Of a DNA stretch of 64,000 nt, positions 33,561 to 45,280 are shown in pieces; the stretch's first letter is position 1; the number at the start of each line of letters is the position of its first letter. Position numbers and translations under genes: made by a program. This DNA is from Siphonodentalium dalli (Eukaryota; Mollusca; Scaphopoda; Gadilida; Siphonodentaliidae): assembly GCA_032622095.1 (NCBI GenBank), contig CP136065.1, positions 249,053,474 to 249,117,473 of the forward strand, read 5' to 3'. Under the pieces are notes generated by a model. The model searched no databases. It was not told where the DNA came from and saw only the letters and a program-made list of their open reading frames with translations.

Positions 33561-36157
33561 ATGATGGAATTGAAAAGTCAGGAAGATCTTTCGAAAAAGG
33601 AGGAGAATATTAAAAATAAATTTAAATGGAGCTGGCTTCAGGAAAAGGATGCTAATGGTGACTATTTGTCTGACTTTGTGCGAAAAATTGACCGTCCTGG
33701 CTTCGCAAAATGTTTGTGGTGCAACAAAGATATCAGCTACGGAAACGAAGGAAAGAAGGCCTTAAAAGTACATTCAAACTCAGTGCTACATCGTGGACAT
33801 CGTAAAAACATACAAACAAATCAGTCTCTACCTGCAACTTTCTTCAATGTAAAAGTCAAGCAGGGCATATTGCAACCAGAAGAAAAACAATCCCTTCCTG
33901 GTGGTGGTGATCGCGAAAGGTGCACTCTCCCCTATGGGGCACCTCTTAATGTGCATGATGGAAATCTGTGTTCCAATAACATTCGGAAGCCAGATGTGAA
34001 ACCTTTTGTGAACATTATTGATAGAAAATCGTATGCAGAAGGCCGAACATTGGCATTTTTGTGTGAGAATTCTCTTCCGTTATCACTTGCACCACATCTG
34101 ATAAAATATGCAAAGGAGATGGCTAGGGACCGTGCAGTACTTGGGGAGTTATCCATGGAGCGAACAACTGCAAGTTATAAACTCAAGGATGGATTGGCAG
34201 AAGCGTACCATAAAGCGCTTGTTCGTGACATGAAATATTCAACATTCTCCCTGAATAATGATGAGTGCTTAAGCAACAAAAATGAGAAGGTACTTTCCAT
34301 CCTTGTGTCGTATTTTAGTGAAGAGGAGGAGCAAGTTGTTGTCAAGCACTATGCTTCAGTTTCGATGAAAGTGGTGAATGCTGAGACTCTTATCAATATG
34401 GTTCTGGACTTATTCGATCAGACATTCCTCTGCATAATCTGATCTCAAACTTATCCGATTCAACTAATTATATGCGAGGTAAAACCAGTGGCTTCGAAAC
34501 TCGCCTTCGTGAGGAGGCATCACATCTGCTTGACATAGACGGTGATGTTTGCCATCATGTTCATAATGTTGTCAAGCATTTCACAAGCCATTTTGATGAC
34601 TACATCGAAAAACTCACTGATGATGTCCACATTGACTTCAAATGGTGCCCAGATTTACGTGACTATTTGGAGAGACTATGCTCACTGTTAGGCATTACTT
34701 ACAGTTCACCGAAAGATAGGATTGAACACCGGTGGCTTTCAGTTCTTGATGCCGTAAATCCAATTTTGATGATGTTGCCAGCCTTAAAACTTCTTTACAC
34801 TGCGTGGTTGACAAAGGACGATTCACAATGTTACCAAATAATGATATACTCTGAACTACTCGATGGACTAAGTGAAGGTGGCAAAAAAGAAGTTAAAAGG
34901 ATAATAAACCTAGCTCGCAATAAGAAGTTGACAGTAGCTGCTAAAGAGAGGAAAGTGAGAATTATTGAGAAGATTTACCACACTGATACAAAAACTGAAC
35001 TTTATCTCAGCCTGTATTCAGAAATTCTGCCACTTTTCAAATCATTCATCCTGACGTTTGAACAGAAGGAACCGTTAGTTCACAGACTTTATGACGAACA
35101 AGTGGATTTGGTTAGACACTTTCTGTCATGCTTGATCAAGCATGAAATAGTGCGAGATGTAAGCGATACAAAACTCAAAAGTTTAGATGTACATGATGAT
35201 GAGTCTCACCATTCATTACATAAAATGTATTATGGTGCAAATACAGAGATGCTGTTGAAAAAGTTCCGAAAATCAGACAAAGATTCTGGGAATAATTTCA
35301 TGGAGAAGGTGCGAGATGCCTATGTGGAAACCTCCGAATATATTCTGAAAAAGTTCCCCCTGAACAACAGGTTCTTGCGATATGTGTCGGCAATTGATCC
35401 AAAGGCAATTGGTCATGGAGTGACAAATGATGCACTCAAGAAATTGTGTACATTTTTCCCAAGTGTTCTGAAGGATTGTGATAGAAATAACTTCTTCATG
35501 GAATCATCAAAGATCCAGTTAGATCCTACGTTACCAGATGCTCTGGAAGTTGTGGATGGCCAACGGAAACCGGTCAGACTAGATTTGTGGTGGGCGAAAA
35601 TATTCAAGGATAACAAATATCCCACAGTTAGTAAGATTGTAAAAGCCTGCCTAAGTATATTTACATCACCACATGTTGAGCAGTCCTTTAGTAGTATGAA
35701 CTACATCGTAAACAAAACGACAAATAGACTGCACACGAGAACCTATTCGGCTTATCAAACTGTTCGTTATGAACTCCGATCGAAGAATAAATCTTCACTG
35801 GAGTTGTTCCATCGTGATGACATTCATCATGACAAAATAGACAAGAGTGTTTGTTACCATCTTCAAACCTCGTACGGTCGGTATAAGAAACAGTTGTTAA
35901 CTAAAAGAAATGAAAAGAAGGAGGAAACTGCTTTGCTTGAACTGCCAAAAATTTCCAAAAAAACAAAAACCACACATCAGAAGGCAAAACTGATAAAGAA
36001 CTCAATCATGTCTGTGAGGAAATATGGACAAATCAAGGAAAACATTTCTGCTACTAAACCACAATCAATTTATACAGTGACAGGTTCCAAAAGGAAATCT
36101 CCATGCAGTTCACTAAAAAACTACACAATCCCAAAAAGAAAGAAAATGGAAAAGTAA
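33561..36157 (+). pseudogene. hAT-like transposase, one frameshift
   Basis: Two frames, 33561-34442 (293 aa) and a continuation whose own ATG is at 34472, ending at 36157 (561 aa), are offset as by loss of one base near 34415-34430. The N-terminus has a BED-like zinc finger, CLWCNKDISYG ... HSNSVLHRGH (about residues 50-80). The RNase-H-like core shows an acidic residue in SLNNDECL (about residue 234). A second, in LSDSTNYMRGKTSG, lies just past the break. The end has the hAT dimerisation block: LWWAKIFKDNKYPTVSKIV, then SPHVEQSFSSMNYI. The tail is Lys-rich. A transposase broken at one point suggests recent loss of function. Confidence 0.85.
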
Positions 36158-36315
36158 ACATCTTATGTTTACCATACCTGTATGTACAGTGTATAGATGT
36201 GTTAACTTTATTTAATTTGCAACTTCAACTGACTCTAAAGGGAACTTTCCAATGTGTGTTCTATCTATGTGAAATTACTGCAGTACCTGTATGGACAACA
36301 GCACCTCTGTATAAA

Positions 36316-37658
36316 CAGGGTTTCCGCTAGGGATAAATAACTGAGGCCGTATTTGGGGGGGGGGACACTCAACGCGACGGGGCGACCATGGTTCGCTCCG
36401 TCGGGTGAAAATTTTGATGTTTGTCAGTGAAAAGAAGCAATTTCCTTGCACCTAAGACATGAAATAGGAACGTTGAAGCTACGTGGATAAAGTAAATTGA
36501 AACAGCGCATGTTTTTTGACACCAAATTATTTAGTTATTAATTTAGTATCTCCATCATCGCTGTTCAAAGGTCAAGGGTATCAGAATGTGAACCGGATTT
36601 CGTACCGGCTGTTTTTCGTACCGATATTCTGAAGTATACCGGTAGTTGGTAACCAAGAGGTCATTCCCCTCGATACGCTGGTTTGGGCGCAATTCCGTTT
36701 TGCAAGTAACTCCATGCATTTGAAAATGCATCTAATCTTCTCTCTGTTCGCGCCTCGTGTGGTGTTTGATGCGACTTGCATTTGTTGCATCACATTTCCC
36801 GAAGTAGCTGAAGCGGCAAAGTCAACGCTCGCCTGAACACAATCTACGTGATCGGTAGAATTCACATGCCTTTCAAACTGTCTACGTGGATGGTCAGTCT
36901 GCCGAACCCCTGTGTCCACCCAGGACAGACCGATTTGTTGCATTCTGGGCAGAGAACGGCGCCACTGGGAACATAGGGAGCAAATCCACCCCCTTTCTCT
37001 ATACTGTAATTTGCCCACGGGAAGATCTCCATCCATTTTCGACGTGACGAGACAGACGAACCACCTCGAGAAGATGTCGAATCAATACCTTGGCTATCAT
37101 CTACCATAACGGAAACTATGTTCGCTCCAGTCGACGTTGAAGCAATACATTGTCGATCATATGTTGCATCAGAAACTACGTTCGTAGAGTTTGGCGCATC
37201 GTCGGTCGGCAAGTGTCCAGGTCGCCCAGTAGTATAAAACGCAGTTATTTTTGCTGATCCCTGGGCATCGTTCGGTCGCAGTTTTCTTTTGTATAATCCA
37301 TCTTTGTGACTCATAATTAATTTTGTTTAAACGGACCGCTCGCAAATTTTGAAAGTATTCAACTAAAACTTCAATGTAACATGAGACGTGACGTCACGGG
37401 AACCGAGTGCGTGGGCAGTTTTTTTTGTCGGCAACGGTCCCTTTGATGTGACGATTGGTTTGTCTTTGACTTATGCCGACAAAGCATTACGATGGGTGAC
37501 CCATGCAACTGATTACGTATAGGCATAAAGTGCATATGTTAATCGCCCAGTGCCGGTGGCCACATTCCCGGGAAAAGAGGTTTGAGCTCGCCGGGCCATT
37601 ATTGGGGAGGGGAATGAGGCCGCTTGACGGCCGGCCTGCCGTAGTAGCGGAAACCCTG
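36316..37658 (-). mobile_element. Nested element with CAGGGTTTCCGCTA ends
   Basis: Inverted 14-bp ends CAGGGTTTCCGCTA / TAGCGGAAACCCTG, with gtataaa as a 7-bp direct repeat on both sides. It lies wholly inside the larger hAT element and so inserted later. Its GC content is visibly higher than that of its host. It shares ends with 22124-23203. It carries the N-terminal part of a transposase-like gene on the minus strand. Confidence 0.78.
36581..37314 (-). pseudogene. N-terminal fragment of a second transposase-like gene
   Basis: Two overlapping minus-strand frames (37314-36862 and 37036-36581) look like one reading with a frameshift near 36900. The first starts MSHKDGLYKRKLRPND and contains FPWANYSIEKGGGF and a CPECNKSVC pair. 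The second continues VRQTDHPRRQFERHVNSTDH, a Cys...His zinc-finger-like arrangement seen at the start of hAT-type and ZMYM-like proteins. No catalytic core follows, so the element cannot encode its own enzyme. Family assignment is tentative. Confidence 0.5.
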
Positions 37659-37985
37659 GTATAAATGCAAATGGTCTCAATCAATACTTTTTGAGGTATG
37701 GTTATCATTCTATCAAATATTTGTGTATGTTCTTAATCTAATAATATAATGAATTGGAGGATCTCCTAAAATATTGTGATATAGACCAAAATTTTGAACT
37801 TTCCAGCCAAAAAATGCCACTATAATAAAGCCAGAAAAGCTGCCAGGAGAGGCTGAGAATCAATCTCAGAGCTTCAAAAACCCTAGGCGGCCCCTGGACC
37901 CCGGCCAAAAATTTTTCGCCTCGATGCGCTCGGCTTCGCTGCGCTCTGTTTCAGGGATTTTAAGTGATACCCTCTTTCATCTCTG

Positions 37986-38435
37986 TTATACACCCACAAT
38001 TAGCATCATTATACCCCCACAATTACATCATTATACACCCACAATTAGCATCATTATACCCCCATAATTAGCATCATTATACATCCACAATTAGCATCAT
38101 TATACACCCACAATTAGCATCATTATACCCCCATAATTAGCATCATTATACATCCACAATTAGCATCATTATACCCCCACAATTACATCATTATACACCC
38201 ACAATTAGCATCATTATACCCCCACAATTAGCATCATTATACCCCCACAATTACATCATTATACACCCACAATTAGCATCATTATACCCCCATAATTAGC
38301 ATCATTATACACCCACAATTAGCATCATTATACCCCCATAATTAGCATCATTATACATCCACAATTAGCATCATTATACCCCCACAATTAGCATCATTAT
38401 ACACCCACAATTAGCATCATTATACACCCACATTT
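37986..38435. repeat. 23-bp minisatellite, right half
   Basis: Continuation of the array at 32540-33075: about 19 units of the caattagcatcattataccc type, some with 'ccccata' or 'catcca' variants. The two halves were one array before the hAT insertion. Confidence 0.9.
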
Positions 38436-39550
38436 CGAAGATAAATTGGGGGTGTATACTGGATTGACTTTGTCTGACGGTCTCCGCCGTGTTTGAGCAT
38501 ATATCTCAACCATGGGTTATCAGACCTGGATGAATTTGGTATGGAGGTTTTCCCAGCATGAAACAACATTTAAAAGAGGAGTAAATGATGTTCGCATTTT
38601 CCATTCTGAAATTATTACTATGTGTACGTGTAGCTTGTTGATAATGGGGGTATGACAACACCCTATGTGTATGTGTACCATAATGGGGATATGACAGCAC
38701 GCTGTGTGTACATGTAGCTTGTTGATAATGATCTATGCCAGTATCTTCGCCAGTGATGACTGATCATTTCATAAATTCTCTAATGCTTTCGCACTGGAGC
38801 AACGTGATGAAAAAGCACGTCAGACTGAGGCAATTAGTAATTTAGTATTACTCATTTGTTATCCTTGTATATACATCCTTGATAAGAGATGAGAATTTGT
38901 TCACACTCAATGAAGCAAGTAAATTTGAAGCAAGGAACACTCGTACTGAGTCCGTGCCTCCATAAATCTGATATATTATAAATTAGGAAAATGAATGTTG
39001 CCCTCATCCCATTTGCGTCATCTTGTCTTTAGACAACAGTTTACGGCACAATAGAATTATGGTGTCTGTCATTCTTTCCATCTGAAATTTTGTCACCCTG
39101 TCAATAACTTAATCTCGTGGAATTGTGCCTCTTTTGACTAGTCAATGTCCGGCTAATAATATTCGTAAAACTAGTAGTTATCTGATTGCTTTTAAACTCC
39201 ATGAAAATAAAATAGGGGTCAAGTTCAAATTTGTGTCATGTCTGGCCATTCTGAGAAATTTTCTTTCATGCTTCAAGATATTCTATTACACAGTTGAAAA
39301 TGTTCTCTTTCATTTATTTTTCAATTGTATTGGTTTAATATCAATCAGAAGACAGATACATTCAATTTACATTTTGATGAGAGTTGTGTGTATTTTGATG
39401 ACAGTTGTGTGCTGTTTTGCCTGTGATGACTCATAGCACCATAACTTGTGTTTTATTTAAACTCAAGAATGATGAAAAAGCACGTCAGACTGAGGCACCA
39501 TGAACGAGTAATCCGTTCAGTTGTACAGCAAGCTACTAATATAACCTGTA

Positions 39551-39883
39551 TAGTGATGTTCCGTTAATCGGAATCGGCATTGGCCGATCAATGCCAATAA
39601 TAGCCCGTCAGATATACCTTGCAGTTGAACATCGGCTTTTATCAATTGCCTAGTATTTAAGCGCAATATGCATATTACATATCACAATGTGGTCAAGGAG
39701 CCGGTTCCAATGATATCCATATTTGTATGGTTCTATTGAGACAGACCGAAGATATTTTAGGCTGTTGAAGCTTGTTTTGGCCGTTTTGTTGGGTAAAGGG
39801 TTATGGGAACAAACTCACAATATATATAAACATCGGAATTGGAAATCGGTCCGATGGGCTTTTTCATTATCGGAACATCGCTA
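39551..39883. mobile_element. hAT-type MITE in R1, TSD aacctgta, internally deleted
   Basis: Ends TAGTGATGTTCCG and CGGAACATCGCTA, flanked by aacctgta (39543-39550, 39884-39891). It is 333 bp and carries a truncated family A TTAA MITE (about 39680-39800). It occupies the same site as 42333-43486 in copy R2. Confidence 0.85.
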
Positions 39884-39935
39884 AACCTGTATGACAAACA
39901 ACTTCAATTTTATAAAGACTGAATTTGTCTATTAA

Positions 39936-40310
39936 CCCTTTACCCAACAAAACGGCCAAAACCGGCCAAATAAAGCTTCAACAGCCTAAAATATCTTCGG
40001 TCTGTCTCAATAGAACCATACAAATATGGATATCATTGGAACCGGCTCCTTGACCACATTGTGATAGTTACAGTTATGCCCTGTGCCAATGCATTCTCTT
40101 ATATATGCGAGTCGACCATAGGTCGCCTCGCATATATAAGAGAATGCATTGGCCTAACACTTTTTACCATTTTTTCTTACATTCTTTAACAATTTTATAA
40201 TTTTTAATGTGTTAAGCCAATGCATTTTCTTATATATGCGAGGCGACCTATGGTCGACTCGCATATATAAGAGAATGCATTGGCACAGGGCCCTTCTGTT
40301 GGGTAAAGGG
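39936..40310. mobile_element. TTAA MITE family A, copy 3
   Basis: Flanked by TTAA (39932-39935, 40311-40314), ends CCCTTTACCCAACAAA / CTGTTGGGTAAAGGG, with two mirror-image hairpins. Inserted near the R1/R2 junction. Confidence 0.8.
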
Positions 40311-40326
40311 TTAAAGGCCTTTATAG

Positions 40327-41391
40327 TAGGGTCCTGCGAATTGGAGATTTTGATCGAATCGAATATCGATTCGAATCATATCTGTATGTTGTATTCTCAA
40401 TTGGGCATGTTTTGTCAATGATTAGATGATTTGTGAAACGTTCCATGAACCACATGCAAGAAGTTAAATCATAACTTATGTGCCGATGAACCGTCATTTG
40501 CAATACTATTATTAAACTTCAATTGATAATTGATTAAAACGTCCAAGCGGCCGTCACGACGATTAATATATAACCACTAAACGGATTATTGGAACTAAAA
40601 TCACGCAAAATTTGTACAGATTGCATGTGCATGCAAAATTTCAAATCAACATTCGGAATCACCCGTTGTTATAAACTTTAAGATGCAACAACAGTCGCAG
40701 TGTAGCCTGTTTATGTAGTGCTGGATGCTTCTTGGACAGATGATTTCATAGGTGGGTCGTTGTCCCAGATGCTTACGATTTATACACCATGTTGCATTCA
40801 TCACATGTGTAAGTCTGCAGCTTTATCATGTTTAAAATAAAAATGAATAACGGATGACGTTTTGTCAAGTGTCAAAGAACACACCGAAATTGCAAGTAAA
40901 CTTCAAAAAGAAAACACCGCCAAAATGCAGTTTTCGATGCCGGAACACGTGTTGTTTAAATTCTGAGCTATATTACATAACGCGGAATCTGAGATGGATA
41001 GACAGCGGATAACGTTAGCGGTTGATCAGTCTCATAGCTATTATAATATACGCGCATCGTCGGTCCAACGGCGATCTCCGAGCTTTTGGCTACCATGTTC
41101 AAAGATAGAAATCAGACGTATTTAGTTGTCTTATAGTGGCTAATTGCTGTCTATACTTATATTTAATATATATAATCGCGATGCACAATGATAATTATAT
41201 ATACATATATACATCATTTTCTGTAATTAAATGGCACAAAACAGCTAAGATCGACGTGTGTACCTGCCCGTAAACAGCCTACTTTTCCATCAGTGTATAT
41301 TCGAAATTTCGAGTTGGCAATTTCGAATCGAATTTGTATCGATTTTGACTTTCGAATCTCGAATCGAATATCGAATATTCGCAGGACCCTA
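40327..41391. mobile_element. hAT-type element, ends TAGGGTCCTGCGAAT, TSD ctttatag
   Basis: 1,065 bp with inverted ends TAGGGTCCTGCGAAT and ATTCGCAGGACCCTA. Perfect 8-bp repeats ctttatag flank it (40319-40326, 41392-41399). Sub-terminal 'tcgaatcgaatatcga' is present on both sides. Inserted in segmental copy R2 only. No transposase frame. Confidence 0.87.
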
Positions 41392-42332
41392 CTTTATAGG
41401 AATAGCAAATAAAAGATCGCTTCAATTTGTGATGAATGCATACATTTCGAGTACCCATATTTCAATTTAGCACTGTGGAGGTACATGTATGCCAGCACCC
41501 GTGGTGTAACTCCTTGTTAATAATGATCTATACCAGACCATGTCTTTGCCAGTGATGAATGATCATTTCATAACTGCTCTAATGCTTTAGCACTGGAGCA
41601 AAGTGATGAAAAGCACGTCAGACTGAGGCACTTAGTTATTATTACTCATTTGTTATCCATATACATGTATGTATCAATCGTTGATAAGAAATGAGAATTT
41701 GTTCACGCTCACTGAAGCAAGTAAATTTGAAGCAAGGAACACTCATTCTGAGTCAATGCCTCCATAAATCTGATATATTATAAATAATAAAATGAATGTC
41801 GCCCTCATCTGATTTGCAATCCTCTAGTCCTCGGAAAAAAGTTTGAGCACTGTAGAATTGAGGTGTCGGTCATTATTCCATCCAAAAGTTTTAATGATAA
41901 CTTAATCGCGTGTATTTGTGCCTCTTTTCGACTTAGTCAATGTCTGGCTAATAATTTTCATAAACTAGTAGTTAACCTGATTGCTTTCAAACTCCATCAA
42001 TATAAAATAGGGGTATAGTTCAAATTTGAGTCATCTCTGGCCATTCTGAGAAATTCTCTTACATGATTGAATATAATTTAATTAAATTTTTCGATTGTAT
42101 TGGTTATCAATCAGAAGAGAAATACATTTTGATGACAGTTGTGTGTATTTTGATGACAGTTGTGCGCTGTATTTTGATGACAGTTGTGCGCTGTATTTTT
42201 GCCTGTGATGACTCCTAACACCATTACTTGTGGTTTATTTAAACTCAAGAATGATGAAAAAGCACGTCAGACTGAGGCACAGTGAACGAGTAATCCGTTC
42301 AGTTGTACAGCAAGCTACTAATATAACCTGTA

Positions 42333-43486
42333 TAGTGATGTTCCGATAATCGGAATCGGCATTGGCCGATAATAGCCCGTCGGATACTAATCGTACCTTG
42401 CAGTTGAACATCGGCTTTTATCAATTGTCTAGTATTTAAGCGCAATATGCATGCTTTAATAAACGTACACAATACAACTGTAGTATATTGTTGTAAAACG
42501 CAGTTGTAACAGCCTAAAAAGAAGCTATTGGCATCGTCCAAACAGTCTGATATGAAAAATATATAAGCATGGCAATACACCTGCCTGACATATCCCGTGT
42601 AATATGAAGTTATTAGTTTAATCACGTGGACACGAAATAGATTCAAAGAACAGCTGACATCATTACAATATAGTTTCCTTTGAGCATGTGCCATGCTGCA
42701 ACGTCACATGCTATGTCAATAATTTGAAGCACACACTGAATGAAGTAGTACAGTCATTATCAGAACTGTCTTCAATAACGACCAACATGAGGAGGGACAT
42801 GATTGGCTTTTTCATCTGTAGGGGACAATGGGTGAAGTAGTCCCAAATTGCACTTGTTTTTTTCTTTCTTTTTTCGCTCTGCGATTCACCATTGTTATAG
42901 TGATGCTCTCATTACAAGTTACGGCATACGCAATGAAATATGCTTAGCTCCACAGTGAGCCTCCACTTCGGAGTCAGTCTAGCGAAACAAAAATTGAGTA
43001 GGCGGAACTATAAAAGCTTCCCAGTTGTTGTTGTTAAAAGACAAAAGGTGTGACCATTGGGAATTTGGGAAATCTCAGACAAATATGAGATCAATTATTA
43101 TCCATCAATCTTAATTTAATTAATAATCATCGCCGTTCCATACATTGTCGCAACTTGAAAGTATTCAATCAAGACATTTACACCGCATTCAAGTGTTCCC
43201 CACACGGTCATAACATTACTCTTAGTTGGCATCTTTGATCTCTTTGTCAAACAACTACCGGTATACATGAAAGGCAGCGCACAACTGACGTTGGCAGAAA
43301 TACTTTTCCACAGTGTGTTTATATTTCTTTGATGTATTTGGCTTAGGGAGTGCAATGAGTGTATATAGGTCCATTATGGGAACAAACTCGCAATATATAT
43401 AAACATCAGAATCCGAAATCGGCCGATTGTGCCTACAGTTATCGGAGATGGGTATGATGGGCTTTTTCATTATCGTAACATCACTA
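42333..43486. mobile_element. hAT-type element in R2, TSD aacctgta
   Basis: Ends TAGTGATGTTCCGATAATCG and TTATCGTAACATCACTA; flanks aacctgta (42325-42332, 43487-43494). It is 1,154 bp, the longest copy of this family here. A 131-codon minus-strand frame at 42299-42694 crosses its left boundary and is probably fortuitous. Confidence 0.82.
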
Positions 43487-45280
43487 AACCTGTATGACAA
43501 ATAACTTTAATTTTATAAAGACTGAATTTGTCTTTAAAGGCCTTTATAGGGATAGCAAATAAAAGATAGCTTCAATTTGTGATGAATGCATACATTTTGA
43601 GTACCCATATTTCAATTTAGCACTGTGGAGGTACATGTATGCCAGCACCCGTGGTGTAACTCCTTGTTAATAATGATCTATACCAGACCATGTCTTTGCC
43701 AGTGATGACTGATCATTTCATAACTGCTCTTAATGCTTTCGCACTGGAGCAAAGTGATGAAAAGCACGTCAGACTGAGGCACTTAGTTATTATTACTCAT
43801 TTGTTATCCATATATGTATGAATCGTTGATAAGAAATGAGAATTTGTTCACGCTCACTGAAGCAAGTAAATTTGAAGCAAGGAACACTCATACTGAGTCA
43901 ATGCCTCCATAAATCTGATATATCATAAATAATAAAATGAATGTCGTCGTCCTCATCTGATTTGCAATCCTCTGGTCCTCAGAAAAAAGTTTGAGCACTG
44001 TAGAATTGAGGTGACAGTCATTCTTTCCATTCAAAATTTTTGTGATAACTGTCGATAACTTAATCTCGTGGATCGCCTCTTACGACTTAGTCAATGTCCG
44101 CCGTTTGTTCGGCTGATAATTTCGTAAGACTAGTAGTTATCTGATTGCTTTCAAACTCCATGAAAATAAAATGGGGGTCAAGTTCAAATTTGTGTCATGT
44201 CTGGCCAATCGGAGAAATTTTCTTACATGATTCAAGATATTCTCTTACACAGTTGAAAATATTCTCTTTCATTTATTTTTCAATTGTATTGGTTTAATAT
44301 CAATCAGAAGACGGATACATTTTGATGACAGTTGTGTGCTGTTTTTGCCTGTGATGACTCATAGCACCATTACTTGTGTTTTATTTAAACTCAAGAATGA
44401 TGAAAAAGCACGTCAGACTGAGGCACCGTGAACGAGTAATCCGTTAAGTTGTACAGCAAACTACTAATATAACCTGTATAGTGATGGCCGATAATAGCCC
44501 ATCGGATATTAATCGTACCTTGCAGTTGAACATCGGCTTTTATCAATTGTCAAAATAAAAAAAACGTTCTAATATACACCGCAGCCGAACAGCAAATACA
44601 CCGCAGTGCCAATGGACACTTGTTTGTCCAGCGGGGTATGTATAAATCGTTGGTAAGAAATGAGAATTTGTTCACGCTCACTGAAGCAAGGAACACTCAT
44701 ACTGAGTCCATGCCTCCATAAATCTGATATATTATAAATAATAAAATGAATGTCGCCTCATCTGATTTGCAATCCTCTAGTCCTCAGAAAAAAGTTTGAG
44801 CACTGTAGAATTGAGGTGACAACTGTTTATAACTTAATCGCATGGATTTGTGCCTCTTTCCGACTTAGTCAATGTCCGGCTAATAATATTTGTAAAACTA
44901 GTAGTTATCTGATTGCTTTCAAACTCCATGAAAATAAAATAGGGGTCAAGCTCAAATTTGAGTCCGCCTTGGCCATTCTGAGAAATTCTCTTACATGATT
45001 GAATATAATTTTTCATTTAATTTTTTGATTATTGGTTATCAATCAGAAGAGAAATACATTTTGATGACAGTTGTGTGTATTTTGATGACAGTTGTGCGCT
45101 GTATTTTTGCCTGTGATGACTCCTAACACCATTACTTGTGGTTTATTTAAACTCAAGAATGATGAAAAAGCACGTCAGACTGAGGCACAGTGAACGAGTA
45201 ATCAGTTCAGTTGTACAGCAAGCTACTAATATAACCTGTATGAGAAATAACTTTAATTTAATTTTAGTCTTTAAAAAAGA

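Larger units (their letters stand above)
33076..37985 (+). mobile_element. 4.9-kb hAT transposon with 8-bp TSD ttatacac
   Basis: Starts CAGAGATGAAAG and ends CTTTCATCTCTG, 12-bp inverted ends. It is flanked by perfect ttatacac repeats (33068-33075, 37986-37993) derived from the minisatellite it entered. It carries a transposase gene with one frameshift (33561-36157). A second element (36316-37658) is nested near its right end. It lies inside the long RPL21 intron in the same orientation. An 8-bp duplication plus a C-terminal dimerisation motif identifies the hAT superfamily. Confidence 0.93.
38720..45280. repeat. Four-fold tandem ~1-kb segmental repeat (R1-R4)
   Basis: A unit running from 'gcaaataaaagatcgcttca' through 'cagtgatgactgatcatttc', 'aaaagcacgtcagactgagg' and 'gtacagcaagctactaatat' recurs: R1 about 38720-39935, R2 40315-43530, R3 43531-44540, R4 about 44638-45280. 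Lengths differ because transposons sit inside some copies, and R4 lacks the 5' part. Open frames in the copies are not conserved between them, so I see no gene. Confidence 0.85.

Noticed and set aside
33386-33613. 75-codon frame at the start of the hAT element
   Set aside because: Overlaps the transposase start in another frame and has no recognisable content.
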